From the NCBI RefSeq assembly GCF_029023725.1, contig NZ_CP119075.1, positions 863,501-927,500 of the forward strand: 64,000 nt of DNA, written 5' to 3'. The stretch is from Synoicihabitans lomoniglobus. GTDB lineage: Bacteria > Verrucomicrobiota > Verrucomicrobiia > Opitutales > Opitutaceae. Shown here in pieces: positions 34,519 to 43,917 of the stretch. The stretch's first letter is position 1, and the number at the start of each line of letters is the position of its first letter. The notes under the pieces are model-generated. The model made no database searches, was not told where the DNA came from, and saw only the letters and a program-made list of their open reading frames with translations. The translations under genes were made by a program, and so were the position numbers.

Positions 34519-35064
34519 TCAGTTTTGGGGATCGGGAGCAGTCTCGCCCAATGCCTTTTGGGCTTCCGGACCGAGATCCTGAATGGGAGGGCCGGTGAGT
34601 TTGGGATGCTTTACCTCGAGTTTACGCTGCCCGCGGTAGAGCGTGATCTGGCTGCCGGCCGCGATAAAATCGGAACTGTGATCGATGACCATGGGGTCCT
34701 CGTAGAGCACGACCTTTTGTTCAGCAGGCAGCACCTCGGCGCGGCCACAGGTGGCTTCGCGATCGCCTTGCACGAGGCGCACATGGCCCGTGGCGAGCAG
34801 GAATTTGAAGCCGTTCAATTCGCCGATGGTGGCGTCGGTATCGCCGGTGCGTGCCGCCACGATTTCGAGTCGGTCGCAGCTGATCGACATGTTGGTGCCG
34901 GTCAGCTTCACATTGCCCACGCACAGGGCGCGCGTTTCGGTCGCCGTGCTGGTCATGACGAGGTCGTCGGCTTCGAGCACGGTTTCCTGAACCGTTTCCT
35001 GCGCCGAAATGGCGAGGGCCGAGATCAGACCGACGGCGAAAAGGAGTAAGTGGCGGAAGTTCAT
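34519..35064 (-). CDS. lptA: LPS transport periplasmic protein LptA (OstA-like)
   Basis: 181 aa with a signal peptide (LLLFAVGLISALAISA). An OstA-like beta-jellyroll follows, with repeating strand pairs (VLEADDLVMTSTAT, ALCVGNVKLTG, FLLATGHVRLVQGDREATCG). LptA forms the periplasmic bridge for LPS. It overlaps lptC by 4 bp. Confidence 0.88.
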   Translation of the reverse strand: MNFRHLLLFAVGLISALAISAQETVQETVLEADDLVMTSTATETRALCVGNVKLTGTNMSISCDRLEIVAARTGDTDATIGELNGFKFLLATGHVRLVQGDREATCGRAEVLPAEQKVVLYEDPMVIDHSSDFIAAGSQITLYRGQRKLEVKHPKLTGPPIQDLGPEAQKALGETAPDPQN

Positions 35065-35504
35065 TTTAATATGTTGGCCAGGCCGGTCTTGAAGACCACG
35101 TGGGCTTTGCGGCGAATATGGATGCGGCGCTCTTGGTGTTCATAGCTCCAGTCCTCGCCTTGCACGGTGACGTCGCGGCGCTCGAGACGCACCGTGGCGG
35201 GACCGGTCACGACTTCGGTCTCGGGCGTGAGAATGGCGATCGGCGCGATCAGCACGGTATCGATCGTGCGGTCGGCGTCGCCGGAGTAGAGGGTCAAAGC
35301 CATCTCGCCGAGACGGATATGGGCGGTGTCACTCAGGTCGGCGGACCCGCCCTGCACGCGCACTCGCGGATACCCTTCATCGCTGAAAAAAGACACCGCG
35401 TAGTTCTTCACCGGCTTGGGTGCGCTCACCCGCTCATCGCCGGCGCCGAAAGCCCGCGAGAGGATCGAAAGTCCGAGCAAAGTGGTGCGGAGGAAAAGGC
35501 GCAT
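35061..35504 (-). CDS. lptC: LptC-like LPS export protein
   Basis: 147 aa from ATG 35504, 4 bp after the kdsC stop. An N-terminal hydrophobic signal or anchor (LRTTLLGLSILSRAFGAG) is followed by a beta-rich domain with DEGYPRVRVQGG and the C-terminal YEHQERRIHIRRKAHVVF strand pattern of LptC. The sequence is diverged; the assignment leans on its place between kdsC and lptA. Confidence 0.78.
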   Translation of the reverse strand: MRLFLRTTLLGLSILSRAFGAGDERVSAPKPVKNYAVSFFSDEGYPRVRVQGGSADLSDTAHIRLGEMALTLYSGDADRTIDTVLIAPIAILTPETEVVTGPATVRLERRDVTVQGEDWSYEHQERRIHIRRKAHVVFKTGLANILK

Positions 35505-35508
35505 GAAT

Positions 35509-36018
35509 TTAGTCCTGACCGCGGTGAGCCAGGATCTGTTCACAAATTTCGCGAACCGCGCCCGCCCCGGCTCGGCGAGTGGTGGTGCAATCGGCGGCCG
35601 CGACGGCGGCCGGCATGGCGTCGGGCACGGTCACTCCGATGCCCGCAAGGCGCAACGCCCCGGCATCGATGTCGTCATCGCCGACGTAGACGCAGGCGGC
35701 GAGTTCGATGCCCAGCGCATCGGCGAGTTCGGTCAGCGCGGTGTGCTTGTCGACTCGTCCCTGAATGATGTGCGGAATTTTTAACTCGGTGGCGCGCACC
35801 GTGGTGGCCCCGGAGGCGCGGCCGCTGATCCATGCCACGACCACATCATCGCGCAGGAGGCGCACCATGCCGAGACCGTCGAGCACGCTGAAGGTCTTGG
35901 TTTCGACCCCGTCGGAGGCGACATGAATGGACCCGTCGGTCAACACGCCGTCGACGTCGGTCGCGAGCAGTTTGATGGCGGCCCAACGAGCGGCGGAGAT
36001 GTCGGATAGACTAGGCAT
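35509..36018 (-). CDS. kdsC: 3-deoxy-D-manno-octulosonate 8-phosphate phosphatase KdsC
   Basis: 169 aa, a capless HAD phosphatase. Motif 1 is DVDGVLTDG (near residue 20), motif 2 the Ser of WISGRAS, motif 3 the Lys of GRVDKHTAL, and motif 4 GDDDIDAGAL. It removes the phosphate from Kdo-8-P, giving Kdo for lipid A. Position before lptC supports this over other HAD-III enzymes. Confidence 0.93.
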   Translation of the reverse strand: MPSLSDISAARWAAIKLLATDVDGVLTDGSIHVASDGVETKTFSVLDGLGMVRLLRDDVVVAWISGRASGATTVRATELKIPHIIQGRVDKHTALTELADALGIELAACVYVGDDDIDAGALRLAGIGVTVPDAMPAAVAAADCTTTRRAGAGAVREICEQILAHRGQD

Positions 36019-36035
36019 TCGGGTTAGACTGATTG

Positions 36036-36108
36036 TTTACACGAAGATCGCCAAGATCGCGGAGGGCCGAGTTTACCTGTTTCGTGATCTGAGCGATCTT
36101 CGCGTAAA
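36036..36108. repeat. Imperfect inverted repeat between the E1 and kdsC genes
   Basis: The arms 36036-36061 and 36083-36108 match at 22 of 26 positions (core GCGATCTTCG). They are separated by 21 bp and fill most of the 110-bp gap. This may be a dispersed palindromic repeat or a transcription-ending structure. Confidence 0.6.
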
Positions 36109-36128
36109 ACATGAAATTGTGGAAAAAC

Positions 36129-38171
36129 TCAGCCGATCCAGTCGGCGATCTTTTCGATGATGGAATCGACGGACGGTCGGTAGGCGGCTTCGAGCTCGGG
36201 GGCAAAGGGCACGGGCATGTCGAGCGAGGCGATGCGCAGTGGCGGCGCTTCGAGATCGAAGAAATGTTCCTCGGTGAGTTGGGCGACGAGCTCCGCGCCG
36301 AAACCGTGGGAGCGGCGACCCTCATGCAGCACGATCAATCGATGCGTGCGGGCGAGGGACGCTTTGATGGCGTCGAGGCGCAGGGGTGACAGCGCGCGCA
36401 GGTCGAAAATATCGAAGCTGTAATCGTATTCGTCGCGGAAATACGCGGCGGCCTGGGTGGCGAGCCCCACCATCTGACCGTAGGTTACGACGGTGGCGTA
36501 ATCGCCAGCGGCCACGTGGCGCGGTTCCCAGACCTTGCGGTAGTTGCCATCCCACGACACGGCACCCTTGGCGCCGCGGTAGAGCATCTTGTGCTCGAAG
36601 AGCAGAACAGGGTTGTCGTCCTCCACGGCCGCCAACACGGCGTTGAAGGCATCCTGCGGGGTGCTCGGGTAAAGGGCCTTGATGCCGGGCATCGAGAGCA
36701 GCATCGACTCGAGTTCCTGCGAGTGGAACGACCCGAACGTCAGCCCGCCACCACAGGGCATACGGAGCACGAGTGGCACTTTGGCGCCGGAACGGAAATG
36801 GTAGGTCGCGGCGTTGAGCGTGATCTGGGTCGCGGCTTCGGTGACGAAGTCGGAGAACTGAAACTCCTCGATCGGGCGATGACCGGCGAGGGCCAGTCCG
36901 ACGGCGTAGCCGGTGCAGGAACTCTCCGCCAGCGGCGTGTTGAACACGCGGCTGCGGCCGAAGTCGTTGAGCAAACCATCGGTGACTTTGAAAGCCCCGC
37001 CGTAGGTGGCGATGTCCTGACCCAGGATGAGCGACTCGGAGCGTTCGGTCAGGACCTTGCGCAGGGCGGCGTTGATGGCTTGCGCGAAGTTGAGCTCGGT
37101 GGTCTCGGCGGGAGTGGCTTCCCACGGCAATGGCGCCGCAGTCGGAGCGAACACCTCGGCGGTGAGCTTCGCCATGTCGGGCGTGGGGCGGGCGACGCCG
37201 AGGGAGTGCTGGATGCACGATTCGACAAACGCGTTGAGTTCGGTTTCGAGCGCCGCGACGGCGTCCGTTTGACCGTTTTCGACGAGATGAGCGCGCAGCT
37301 TGGGCAGTGAATCGGCGGCGAAGAAGCCGTCGGACTCGCCGGGCTTGAGGTAGTCGCAGGTGTCGTAGGCGGCGTGACCGCGGAGGCGGAGGGTTTTGGC
37401 CTCCACGAGCAACGGGCGCCCGGAGGTGCGGACCGTGGCGACAGCATCAGCCAGGGCATCGGCGGCGCTGAGGGCGTCGGTGGCGTCGATGTGCCGACCC
37501 TCGATCCCGTAACCGGCGGCGCGGTGCCACAGCGGCGTGGATTGGTTGAACTGTTCGTCCAACGGCGTCGAGTAGGCGTAGTGGTTGTTCTCGATGACGA
37601 AGAGAATGGGCAGGGACAAGAGGCTCGCGAGATTGAGTGTCTCATGAATGTCGCCGGTGGAGGAGCCGCCATCGCCGAACAAACACAAGCCGACGGCTTG
37701 ATGACCGGCGCGGCGTTGGGCGTCGGTGACGCCGACGACATTGGACAACATGGCCCCGAGGTGAGAGATCATCGGCAGGGACCGGTTGGCCGGGTCGCCG
37801 TGATGGATGTTGCCCTCGCGCGCCTGGGTGGGGGAGGCGGCGTTGGCAAAATACTGGTTCAGATGCTCGCAGAGGTGGCCGCTCCAGATCAAGTGGCCAC
37901 CGAAGTCACGATGGGTGAACGAAACGACGTCGGTGGCTTTGTCCAAAAGCAGGGCGAGCGGCACGATGAGGCCCTCGTTGCCTTGGCCGCCCGTGACGGT
38001 GCCCTTGATGAGGCCCTGGCGAAAGAGCTCGAGGATGCGGTTGTCCGCGCGGCGAGCGAGGTGCATCCAAGCGAACAAACGGAGTTGCGCGGGCGTGAGA
38101 TCGTCGCCGGAGAGTTCGGCGGCGGTGAGATTGCGCTGAGAGAGAATCGAAGGGGGAGACGGAAATGCCAT
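36129..38171 (-). CDS. Fused alpha/beta E1 component of a 2-oxoacid dehydrogenase
   Basis: 680 aa from ATG 38171. The alpha half has THRDFGGHL and the thiamine diphosphate motif GDGGSSTGDIHETLNL...ENNHYAYST (about 175-210). The beta half begins near residue 360 (SESLILGQDIATYGGAF) and ends in the transketolase C-terminal domain (VVTYGQMVGLATQAA). The fusion resembles branched-chain or acetoin-type E1 rather than the 2-oxoglutarate E1, which has its own gene at 48356-51106. No E2 is adjacent, so the acceptor lipoyl protein lies elsewhere. The substrate cannot be read from sequence alone. Confidence 0.88.
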   Translation of the reverse strand: MAFPSPPSILSQRNLTAAELSGDDLTPAQLRLFAWMHLARRADNRILELFRQGLIKGTVTGGQGNEGLIVPLALLLDKATDVVSFTHRDFGGHLIWSGHLCEHLNQYFANAASPTQAREGNIHHGDPANRSLPMISHLGAMLSNVVGVTDAQRRAGHQAVGLCLFGDGGSSTGDIHETLNLASLLSLPILFVIENNHYAYSTPLDEQFNQSTPLWHRAAGYGIEGRHIDATDALSAADALADAVATVRTSGRPLLVEAKTLRLRGHAAYDTCDYLKPGESDGFFAADSLPKLRAHLVENGQTDAVAALETELNAFVESCIQHSLGVARPTPDMAKLTAEVFAPTAAPLPWEATPAETTELNFAQAINAALRKVLTERSESLILGQDIATYGGAFKVTDGLLNDFGRSRVFNTPLAESSCTGYAVGLALAGHRPIEEFQFSDFVTEAATQITLNAATYHFRSGAKVPLVLRMPCGGGLTFGSFHSQELESMLLSMPGIKALYPSTPQDAFNAVLAAVEDDNPVLLFEHKMLYRGAKGAVSWDGNYRKVWEPRHVAAGDYATVVTYGQMVGLATQAAAYFRDEYDYSFDIFDLRALSPLRLDAIKASLARTHRLIVLHEGRRSHGFGAELVAQLTEEHFFDLEAPPLRIASLDMPVPFAPELEAAYRPSVDSIIEKIADWIG

Positions 38172-38250
38172 GTCCAAGCCGCGACGTTGGGCGGCGAAAG
38201 CCGAACTGTGAAGGGCGAAAACCGAGGCGGACCTCGATGGGGAGGGGATC

Positions 38251-38889
38251 TCAGGGCAATCGCTGGAGGAAAGACTGACTAACGCTGAAATCAGCATCGA
38301 CCAGACCGTGCCCGGCGTCGTGCACGTGGTGGTCGACTTCGGCGCCACCGGAACGGAGATGACGGGCGAGACGTCGGGGGTCGTCGGCGGTCATGAGGGG
38401 GTCGTGATCGCCGCTGGCGAGGAGCACGCGTTTCCCGGTCAATGTGCCGGGAGCGGCGGGCGCGTCGAGCACCACCATGGCGCGCAGGAGGATCCCGCCG
38501 GTCAGCACGTCGGGTTGGCGCTGCATAATGGTGGCCGCGATGTTGGCCCCGTTGGAAAACCCAATGGCGATGAGGCGGGAGAGGTCGATCTGGTGCGTCT
38601 GAGCCGCTATGCGAACGAATTCTGCCAGGGCATCGGTGCGGGCCCGCACATCATCGAGGTCGAACACACCCTCGGCGAACCGGCGGAAGAAGCGGGCCGC
38701 TCCGCGCTCGGAAATATTGCCGCGAGGACTGAGCAGGGCCGAACCTGGCGAGAGTTTGGCGCCCAGCGAAATCAGATCGTGTTCACCACCGCCCGTGCCA
38801 TGGAGCAAGAGGAGCGGGGGAGCGGATGCGTCGGCCGCCGGTTGAAACGCGTAGTGATGGTCAGCCAGTAAACCCGTGACGATGGACAT
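38251..38889 (-). CDS. Phospholipase/carboxylesterase-family alpha/beta hydrolase
   Basis: 212 aa. The oxyanion motif LLLLHGTGG is near residue 28, the nucleophile elbow is GFSNGA, the acid is Asp in SGDHDPLM, and the His is in HDAGHGL. It belongs to the small carboxylesterases (YpfH/MhqD-like). It sits 79 bp upstream of the E1 gene on the same strand, possibly co-transcribed. The physiological ester is unknown. Confidence 0.85.
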   Translation of the reverse strand: MSIVTGLLADHHYAFQPAADASAPPLLLLHGTGGGEHDLISLGAKLSPGSALLSPRGNISERGAARFFRRFAEGVFDLDDVRARTDALAEFVRIAAQTHQIDLSRLIAIGFSNGANIAATIMQRQPDVLTGGILLRAMVVLDAPAAPGTLTGKRVLLASGDHDPLMTADDPRRLARHLRSGGAEVDHHVHDAGHGLVDADFSVSQSFLQRLP

Positions 38890-38919
38890 GCGTCACGAGT
38901 ATGTGCTCCCCGATGGGAC

Positions 38920-39645
38920 TCAAGCGGCCGGATAAGTTTCCCGCCGACCACGGCGGCGCTGCGCGACGAAACCCATCACGGCCAACCCCGCAAGGGCGGC
39001 ATAGGAGGACGGCTCGGGCACGGCGGAGGCCGCCACGATTTGCAGGCCGGCGACCGAGGTGAAACCGGAAAGCTCGGTGTTGGTTTGGAAAAAACTCAAG
39101 GAGCCGTCGGTAACGGCGATATTTTCGAATAGGCCGAAGGTGGGAGAACCGGCCGAGCCATGGCCGAGCGATGCGGGTGAGTAGCCCGAAATGGCATCGG
39201 CGGGCTGACCTTGCAGCGTAAAGGTTCCCGTGCTGAGGCTGCTGTAGACGTAGATATCGTAGAGCCCGTTGGAGAGACCGAAGACCTCAATGGACCAAGC
39301 CGCGCTGCTGGGAGAATTGAAACGATCACTCTGCAGGAGATCCTGGTCAGAAATGACTTCATTGCCGTAGAATCCGTAGAGTCCGCCGTCGGGCACAAGC
39401 ACCTCGACCGTCGCCCCGGCGGACAGATTGTTGAGATCGACCAATGCCGTGGTGCCTGTGGTATCAACACGATTCCACACGCCCGGTTGGTTGGCGGAAC
39501 CGCCGAAGGAGTTGGGCGGCTCGGTGTAGTGGCTCCCGAGGTCGATGTTGTAAGACTGAGCATGGAGTGATGCGCCGAGGATGAAGACGCCGGTCAACAG
39601 TGCGGTCGTGTTAAGTTTACGGATACGGGATAACAGTGAGAACAT
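38920..39645 (-). CDS. PEP-CTERM exported protein
   Basis: 241 aa. It has a signal peptide (TALLTGVFILGASLHAQ), a beta-rich mature domain and a C-terminal sorting signal: VPEPSS, a hydrophobic helix (YAALAGLAVMGFVA) and the basic end QRRRGRRE. Exosortase systems process such proteins at the outer envelope. No exosortase gene is in the window. Mature-domain function not recognised. Confidence 0.85.
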   Translation of the reverse strand: MFSLLSRIRKLNTTALLTGVFILGASLHAQSYNIDLGSHYTEPPNSFGGSANQPGVWNRVDTTGTTALVDLNNLSAGATVEVLVPDGGLYGFYGNEVISDQDLLQSDRFNSPSSAAWSIEVFGLSNGLYDIYVYSSLSTGTFTLQGQPADAISGYSPASLGHGSAGSPTFGLFENIAVTDGSLSFFQTNTELSGFTSVAGLQIVAASAVPEPSSYAALAGLAVMGFVAQRRRGRRETYPAA

Positions 39646-39832
39646 GTGCTGGGAAGGTTGGTGGTTGAAGGACTTGTCGTTACCCGGTGCAAGCGTGCCC
39701 GAGTCATGACTCTTAAACGGCGCTCACGCATCGATCCTGACATGCAGGTGCACGAATCCCGCGCGTCAGCATCGATGCCGCTTCCACTCACTTGGGGGGA
39801 AACGCGTTGCAACCGGGTCGCGGCGCAGGCGC

Positions 39833-39861
39833 AAAAAAGCCTCGTCGGTTTGCGACGAGGC
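39833..39861 (-). terminator. Rho-independent terminator of rpiB
   Basis: GCCTCGTCG/CGACGAGGC forms a perfect 9-bp stem with a 5-nt loop. On the minus strand it is followed directly by six T. It lies 32 bp after the rpiB stop. Confidence 0.88.
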
Positions 39862-39892
39862 GGGAGATCCAGCGGCGATTTCGGCGGTCCGA

Positions 39893-40333
39893 CTACGCGT
39901 CGATTTTTTCGATGCGACGGATGTGGCGACCGCCTTCGAACGGGGTGGCGAGCCAGACGCGGACGATGTGCAACGCTTCGTCGATCGTGACGGTGCGTTC
40001 ACCGAGGGAGAGGCAATTGGCGTCGTTGTGGGAACGATTCCAGATCGCGACCTGCTCGTTCCAGCAGAGACCGCAGCGCACGCCTTTGACACGGTTGGCG
40101 GTGATGGCTTCGCCGTTGCCGGAACCGCCGAGCACGATGCCGCGTTCGAATTCACCGGCGGCGACGGCTTTGGCCACGGGGAAAATATAGTCGGGGTAGT
40201 CGCACGACTCAGCGGAATGCGTGCCCATGTCCTTCACGGTATGGCCCTCGGCGAGGAGCATTTCGATGATCTTGCCCTTGTAGGCGAAGCCGGCGTGGTC
40301 GGAACCAATGGCGATGGAAAAGGTTTGGGACAT
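39893..40333 (-). CDS. rpiB: Ribose-5-phosphate isomerase B
   Basis: 146 aa, full length. The N-terminal GSDHAGF carries the substrate-binding Asp/His. The catalytic loop is GGSGNGEAITANRVKG, with Glu after SGNG as in mycobacterial-type RpiB, in place of the Cys loop of E. coli RpiB. SLGERTV near the C-terminus is conserved. It interconverts ribose 5-phosphate and ribulose 5-phosphate. A clear terminator follows, so it probably ends its transcript. Confidence 0.95.
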   Translation of the reverse strand: MSQTFSIAIGSDHAGFAYKGKIIEMLLAEGHTVKDMGTHSAESCDYPDYIFPVAKAVAAGEFERGIVLGGSGNGEAITANRVKGVRCGLCWNEQVAIWNRSHNDANCLSLGERTVTIDEALHIVRVWLATPFEGGRHIRRIEKIDA

Positions 40334-40422
40334 GGCGGCAAAGAGCAGAAACCGTCCGAGCCGGGAAAGGCACGGAAAATTGTCGCAATTCTTTAATCAG
40401 GTCCGGGAGGCGCCGCCGAATT

Positions 40423-43400
40423 TTACGGCGAAGGGGTTTCGGCGAGGAAGGTGTCACGCGGAATCAAGTAGATTTCAACCAGCACAATGCCTTCGAGGTC
40501 ATCTTCGGCGCGCAGGGTGTAGACGCCTTCGTCGAGGGTTTTGACAATCGCGGTGTCGGCCGAGGATGCATTGATGGGAAAGGCCCCGACGGCTTGTTCG
40601 ATGTTTGCCAGATTGTGCGGGTATACTGGCGGGCTTTCGACGATGAGTTCGCCATTCCCATCGAACAGGGAGAGTCGTGGTGATATCGCCACATCCTCGA
40701 CGCCAAAGTTTCGCAGGGAGGGACCGACGGCCCGCATGAGTAGATTGAGACTACCCGTGCCCTCCACCACGAAACCGGCGGTCAGAGGGCGGTCGGGTTT
40801 GATCACGCCACGCGTTGAGAGGTTGGTGAGATGGCTGCCGTTGCCGTCGGGCACCAGATACAACTCGACCAGGGTTTCGCCCGTCGTGCCATCGGTGTTG
40901 GCGGCATTCGCCGTCAGAATGGTCGACTCGATTCGGTGGGGAATGACGTGAACCAAGGCCGCGTCCTTGCTGGCGGGATCGAGGGCGAACGCTCCTACGG
41001 TTTCAAAGACGGAGGCCAGGTCACCGGTGGCATCGCCCCAGCGGAAGTTCTGGGCGATGAGCTCGTCGGTGGGGTCGCGCAGCTGCAGTCGCGGGTCGTC
41101 CATGGCGTTTTCAATCCCGTAGGGGATCAATCCCGGCCCGATCGCCCGAAGCAGGAGGGATGCGGAGTTGGACGTTTCCACGATGCCCTCGCCGCTGATG
41201 ACAAATCCGGGCACCAACGCGGCCGCGCCCGAGCCGGCCTCGGCGCGCACGGAGAGGTTGCTCAGATGAACCGGAGTCAGCGGAGCCCACGGGTAGTCCG
41301 GGATGTCACCGGGCAGTGGCTCACCGCCATCGGCCGGGTAGCGAATCGGGCCGCGCCGAATGGTGGTCTCGGCGTTGAAAATCAGCACATCGTAGAAGCC
41401 CGGTGCGAACGGTTCGTATACTCCCGATATGATGGAAGTGGGGGCGAGTTGCGGGCGGTTGGCACCCGGAATCGGAATGCCGTTGTGTCGCCATTGGTAG
41501 CCCCAGGCCCCTTGGGCATTTACTTGGAACACTTCGGGTCCCGGCCCCCGCCACAGCTCGGGGGCGGAGGCGGTTAATGCCGGTTTCCGAATGATGTGCT
41601 CCTCGCTGGTGATGGATCCCGCGGGATTCGAGACGACGACGTGATAGACGTCGCCCAAGGTCGAGACGTTGATCGGCACATTCAGGTGGTCTCGATCGTG
41701 CACGATGGCCATCCCGTTGCGAAACCACTGGTAGTGGAGTTGAGGACCAACGGCAGCCACCCAAAGTGTTTGGTCGAGGCCACCCGATGCGTTGGGCCGG
41801 ATCGAGGCTACCAAGTCAGTCGCGCCAAAGGTGGGCGGCGTGTTGGAGTGCACGGTTACGTAGAAAACCGCCGAGGTGAGGTGAGAACCATCGTTCACTT
41901 TTAGCACGAACGGAATCTCCTGTCCGTCGGTCGGGACATCGAACGACCACGAGAGGCGGGTGGACGTCGCGTTTGGCACGTTCAAGCTGCCGCGGGCCCA
42001 TTGGGTTTCGTAGGTCCGAGCGGATTCCACCGTGGCGGCCAATGACAGGGTATGATCGGCGAAAACCTCGAAGTGAGTGTCGCCCGCAATCGTGATGCGT
42101 GGTCCCACACCATCGCGGGCCGACCAGATGTCGCTTTCGAAACCAGCCAGCGTGAGTCCGTTGCCGGTGACCAGATCACGGGCCCGTTCGTTTGTCGCCA
42201 AAACCGCCCGCGTCCAATGTCCGCCGTCGTCGCGGGCAGCGAGATAGCGCAAACCGCTGGTCGCCTCGTCCAGCCCCACGACCAGCAGATGGGAGCCCGA
42301 GTAAACGGCGTGATCAATGCGGCTCAGCGGGGCATCCGTGACGACCTCCCAGTGCGTGGCGTTGGGGGAGGTCCAAATCTGGTTGCCGTCGTGAACCACG
42401 AGGAGACCTCCGCTGTGCTTCATCTGCGTGGGGGAAGCGATGCCATCGAGGTCGGTGGCGAGCGGAGACCAGGCAAGCCCGTCCGGAGACGTGAAAAACC
42501 CGATGCCACCGAGCAGCAGCAGGAAGCCATGGTCGGAGGAAACCACGGTGCGCGACCGGACATCGGCTTCGAGATGGTAGCCGAGGTTTCCGGGGCTCAA
42601 AGCATCCGGGATTCGAGTCCAGGTGAGCGCGTCCCGGGAGCGGTAGATGGCGGTGCTTTCGTGCTCAAGAAACAGATACACTCCGTTGGTGTAGGCGGCC
42701 TCGGGTTCGACGGGGGCTTCAAACGTGGTGGCGAGTTGAAACTCAGCTCCTTCGTTCCAAGTCCACAGTTCGTTGGCAATCTGACTATGGGGATTGTTGT
42801 CGAAAAAGAAGAATCGCTCGCCGGCAATGCTCACGGCCCCGAAAGGTCGTCGGGAGAGGGTATCGATGATACTCATGGGCTCCCAATGGATGCCGTCGTT
42901 TGAGAAGTAACCTCCGTTGGAAATCCAAACGTCGTTGCCAAATGCCAGCGAGCCGGACTCCGGGTGCCCGTTGGCCAGGCTCCAAGATGGCAGTTGATTG
43001 ATGCTCCCGGTGAAATCAGCCGACTCGCCGTTGCCCGTCGACCGACTCCAGCCGTCGAGGGTGATATCCCCGAGTTGGGCTTGGTGTGCTGGAGCGTGGG
43101 AGTAGGAAGGCGTCTCGGTGACTTCGGTCCAGGTCAAGCCGTCGACGGATTTAAGCAGGGTTGCCGCGAAGCCCGGTCTCTCCGCATAAAGCACCCCGTC
43201 GGTCTCACCCTGATTGAGCTGAGTGACGCCGACCAGTCGTTGTTGCCACGTTTTACCGTTCTCGGACGTGAAAACCGATCCCGCTTCGCCACCCGCGACG
43301 AACCGTTCTCCGATGACAAATAGCTTGTTGAAAGACTCATAGGTGCCCGCGTCCTGATTTAGCCAATTTAGCCCGTCGGTGGAGGTGGCGATGAGTCCGG

Positions 43401-43635
43401 CTTTTCCGGCCCAAACAAACGTGGTGGAATTTGCCGCGAAGTGGGAGAAGTGGTGGGAGCCAATGTTGACCTCCCGACGGAACGCGATTTGTCCCATCGC
43501 CACCACCGATAGAAAACTGCCACAGAGCAGGGCCTTGATCAGAAGAACCGGGATTGAGCGATGCGTAGACAATGGTCGGGAATTAGAGACGAACGAGCGG
43601 ACCTCTGGCATACTGGTAATGACAATGCTCCGCAA
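40423..43635 (-). CDS. Large secreted BNR/Ig-like protein with two C-terminal repeat domains
   Basis: Up to 1070 aa; an ATG 8 codons in (43611) is an equally good start before the signal segment (LLIKALLCGSFLSVVAMGQ). Residues about 55-500 form BNR/sialidase-like repeats (TSTDGLNWLN, TSENGKTW, SPDGLAWSPL). Ig-like stretches cover about 500-760. The C-terminal 270 residues are two copies of a domain with the pattern L(T/S)NLS, GFV, LLxRAxGPxL, PRLxL. No catalytic Asp boxes are certain, so it is more likely a structural or binding surface protein than an enzyme. It lies upstream of rpiB with an 89-bp gap. Confidence 0.8.
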   Translation of the reverse strand: MRSIVITSMPEVRSFVSNSRPLSTHRSIPVLLIKALLCGSFLSVVAMGQIAFRREVNIGSHHFSHFAANSTTFVWAGKAGLIATSTDGLNWLNQDAGTYESFNKLFVIGERFVAGGEAGSVFTSENGKTWQQRLVGVTQLNQGETDGVLYAERPGFAATLLKSVDGLTWTEVTETPSYSHAPAHQAQLGDITLDGWSRSTGNGESADFTGSINQLPSWSLANGHPESGSLAFGNDVWISNGGYFSNDGIHWEPMSIIDTLSRRPFGAVSIAGERFFFFDNNPHSQIANELWTWNEGAEFQLATTFEAPVEPEAAYTNGVYLFLEHESTAIYRSRDALTWTRIPDALSPGNLGYHLEADVRSRTVVSSDHGFLLLLGGIGFFTSPDGLAWSPLATDLDGIASPTQMKHSGGLLVVHDGNQIWTSPNATHWEVVTDAPLSRIDHAVYSGSHLLVVGLDEATSGLRYLAARDDGGHWTRAVLATNERARDLVTGNGLTLAGFESDIWSARDGVGPRITIAGDTHFEVFADHTLSLAATVESARTYETQWARGSLNVPNATSTRLSWSFDVPTDGQEIPFVLKVNDGSHLTSAVFYVTVHSNTPPTFGATDLVASIRPNASGGLDQTLWVAAVGPQLHYQWFRNGMAIVHDRDHLNVPINVSTLGDVYHVVVSNPAGSITSEEHIIRKPALTASAPELWRGPGPEVFQVNAQGAWGYQWRHNGIPIPGANRPQLAPTSIISGVYEPFAPGFYDVLIFNAETTIRRGPIRYPADGGEPLPGDIPDYPWAPLTPVHLSNLSVRAEAGSGAAALVPGFVISGEGIVETSNSASLLLRAIGPGLIPYGIENAMDDPRLQLRDPTDELIAQNFRWGDATGDLASVFETVGAFALDPASKDAALVHVIPHRIESTILTANAANTDGTTGETLVELYLVPDGNGSHLTNLSTRGVIKPDRPLTAGFVVEGTGSLNLLMRAVGPSLRNFGVEDVAISPRLSLFDGNGELIVESPPVYPHNLANIEQAVGAFPINASSADTAIVKTLDEGVYTLRAEDDLEGIVLVEIYLIPRDTFLAETPSP

Positions 43636-43917
43636 CGGTTCCGCTACTTCAACTTGGGAGGTATTTTGCGGTTCGCGGTTTCATCAATTGCGACGCAGCC
43701 CGAGGCACACCTCACTCGACTTTGCATGGAGGTGCGCCCTGTCCGGACGGGCACGGGAGCGGAGACCGTTTACATCTGACTCAAAGTGAACGCAGGGTGG
43801 CGAGTAGCGAGCGACCCTCGCCCTTATCCTTCACGGCGATGACGGGCACGGGCGGCCAAGTTACGGCGAGTTGAGGTGGGCCCACCATCGGTCGTCGTGG
43901 GAACTGATTCGGAGGTA

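Noticed and set aside
43781..43900. Possible short minus-strand frame ending VPVIAVKDKGEGRSLLATLRSL
   Set aside because: Looks like a protein C-terminus but only about 35 codons are open, with no recognisable family or upstream remainder.
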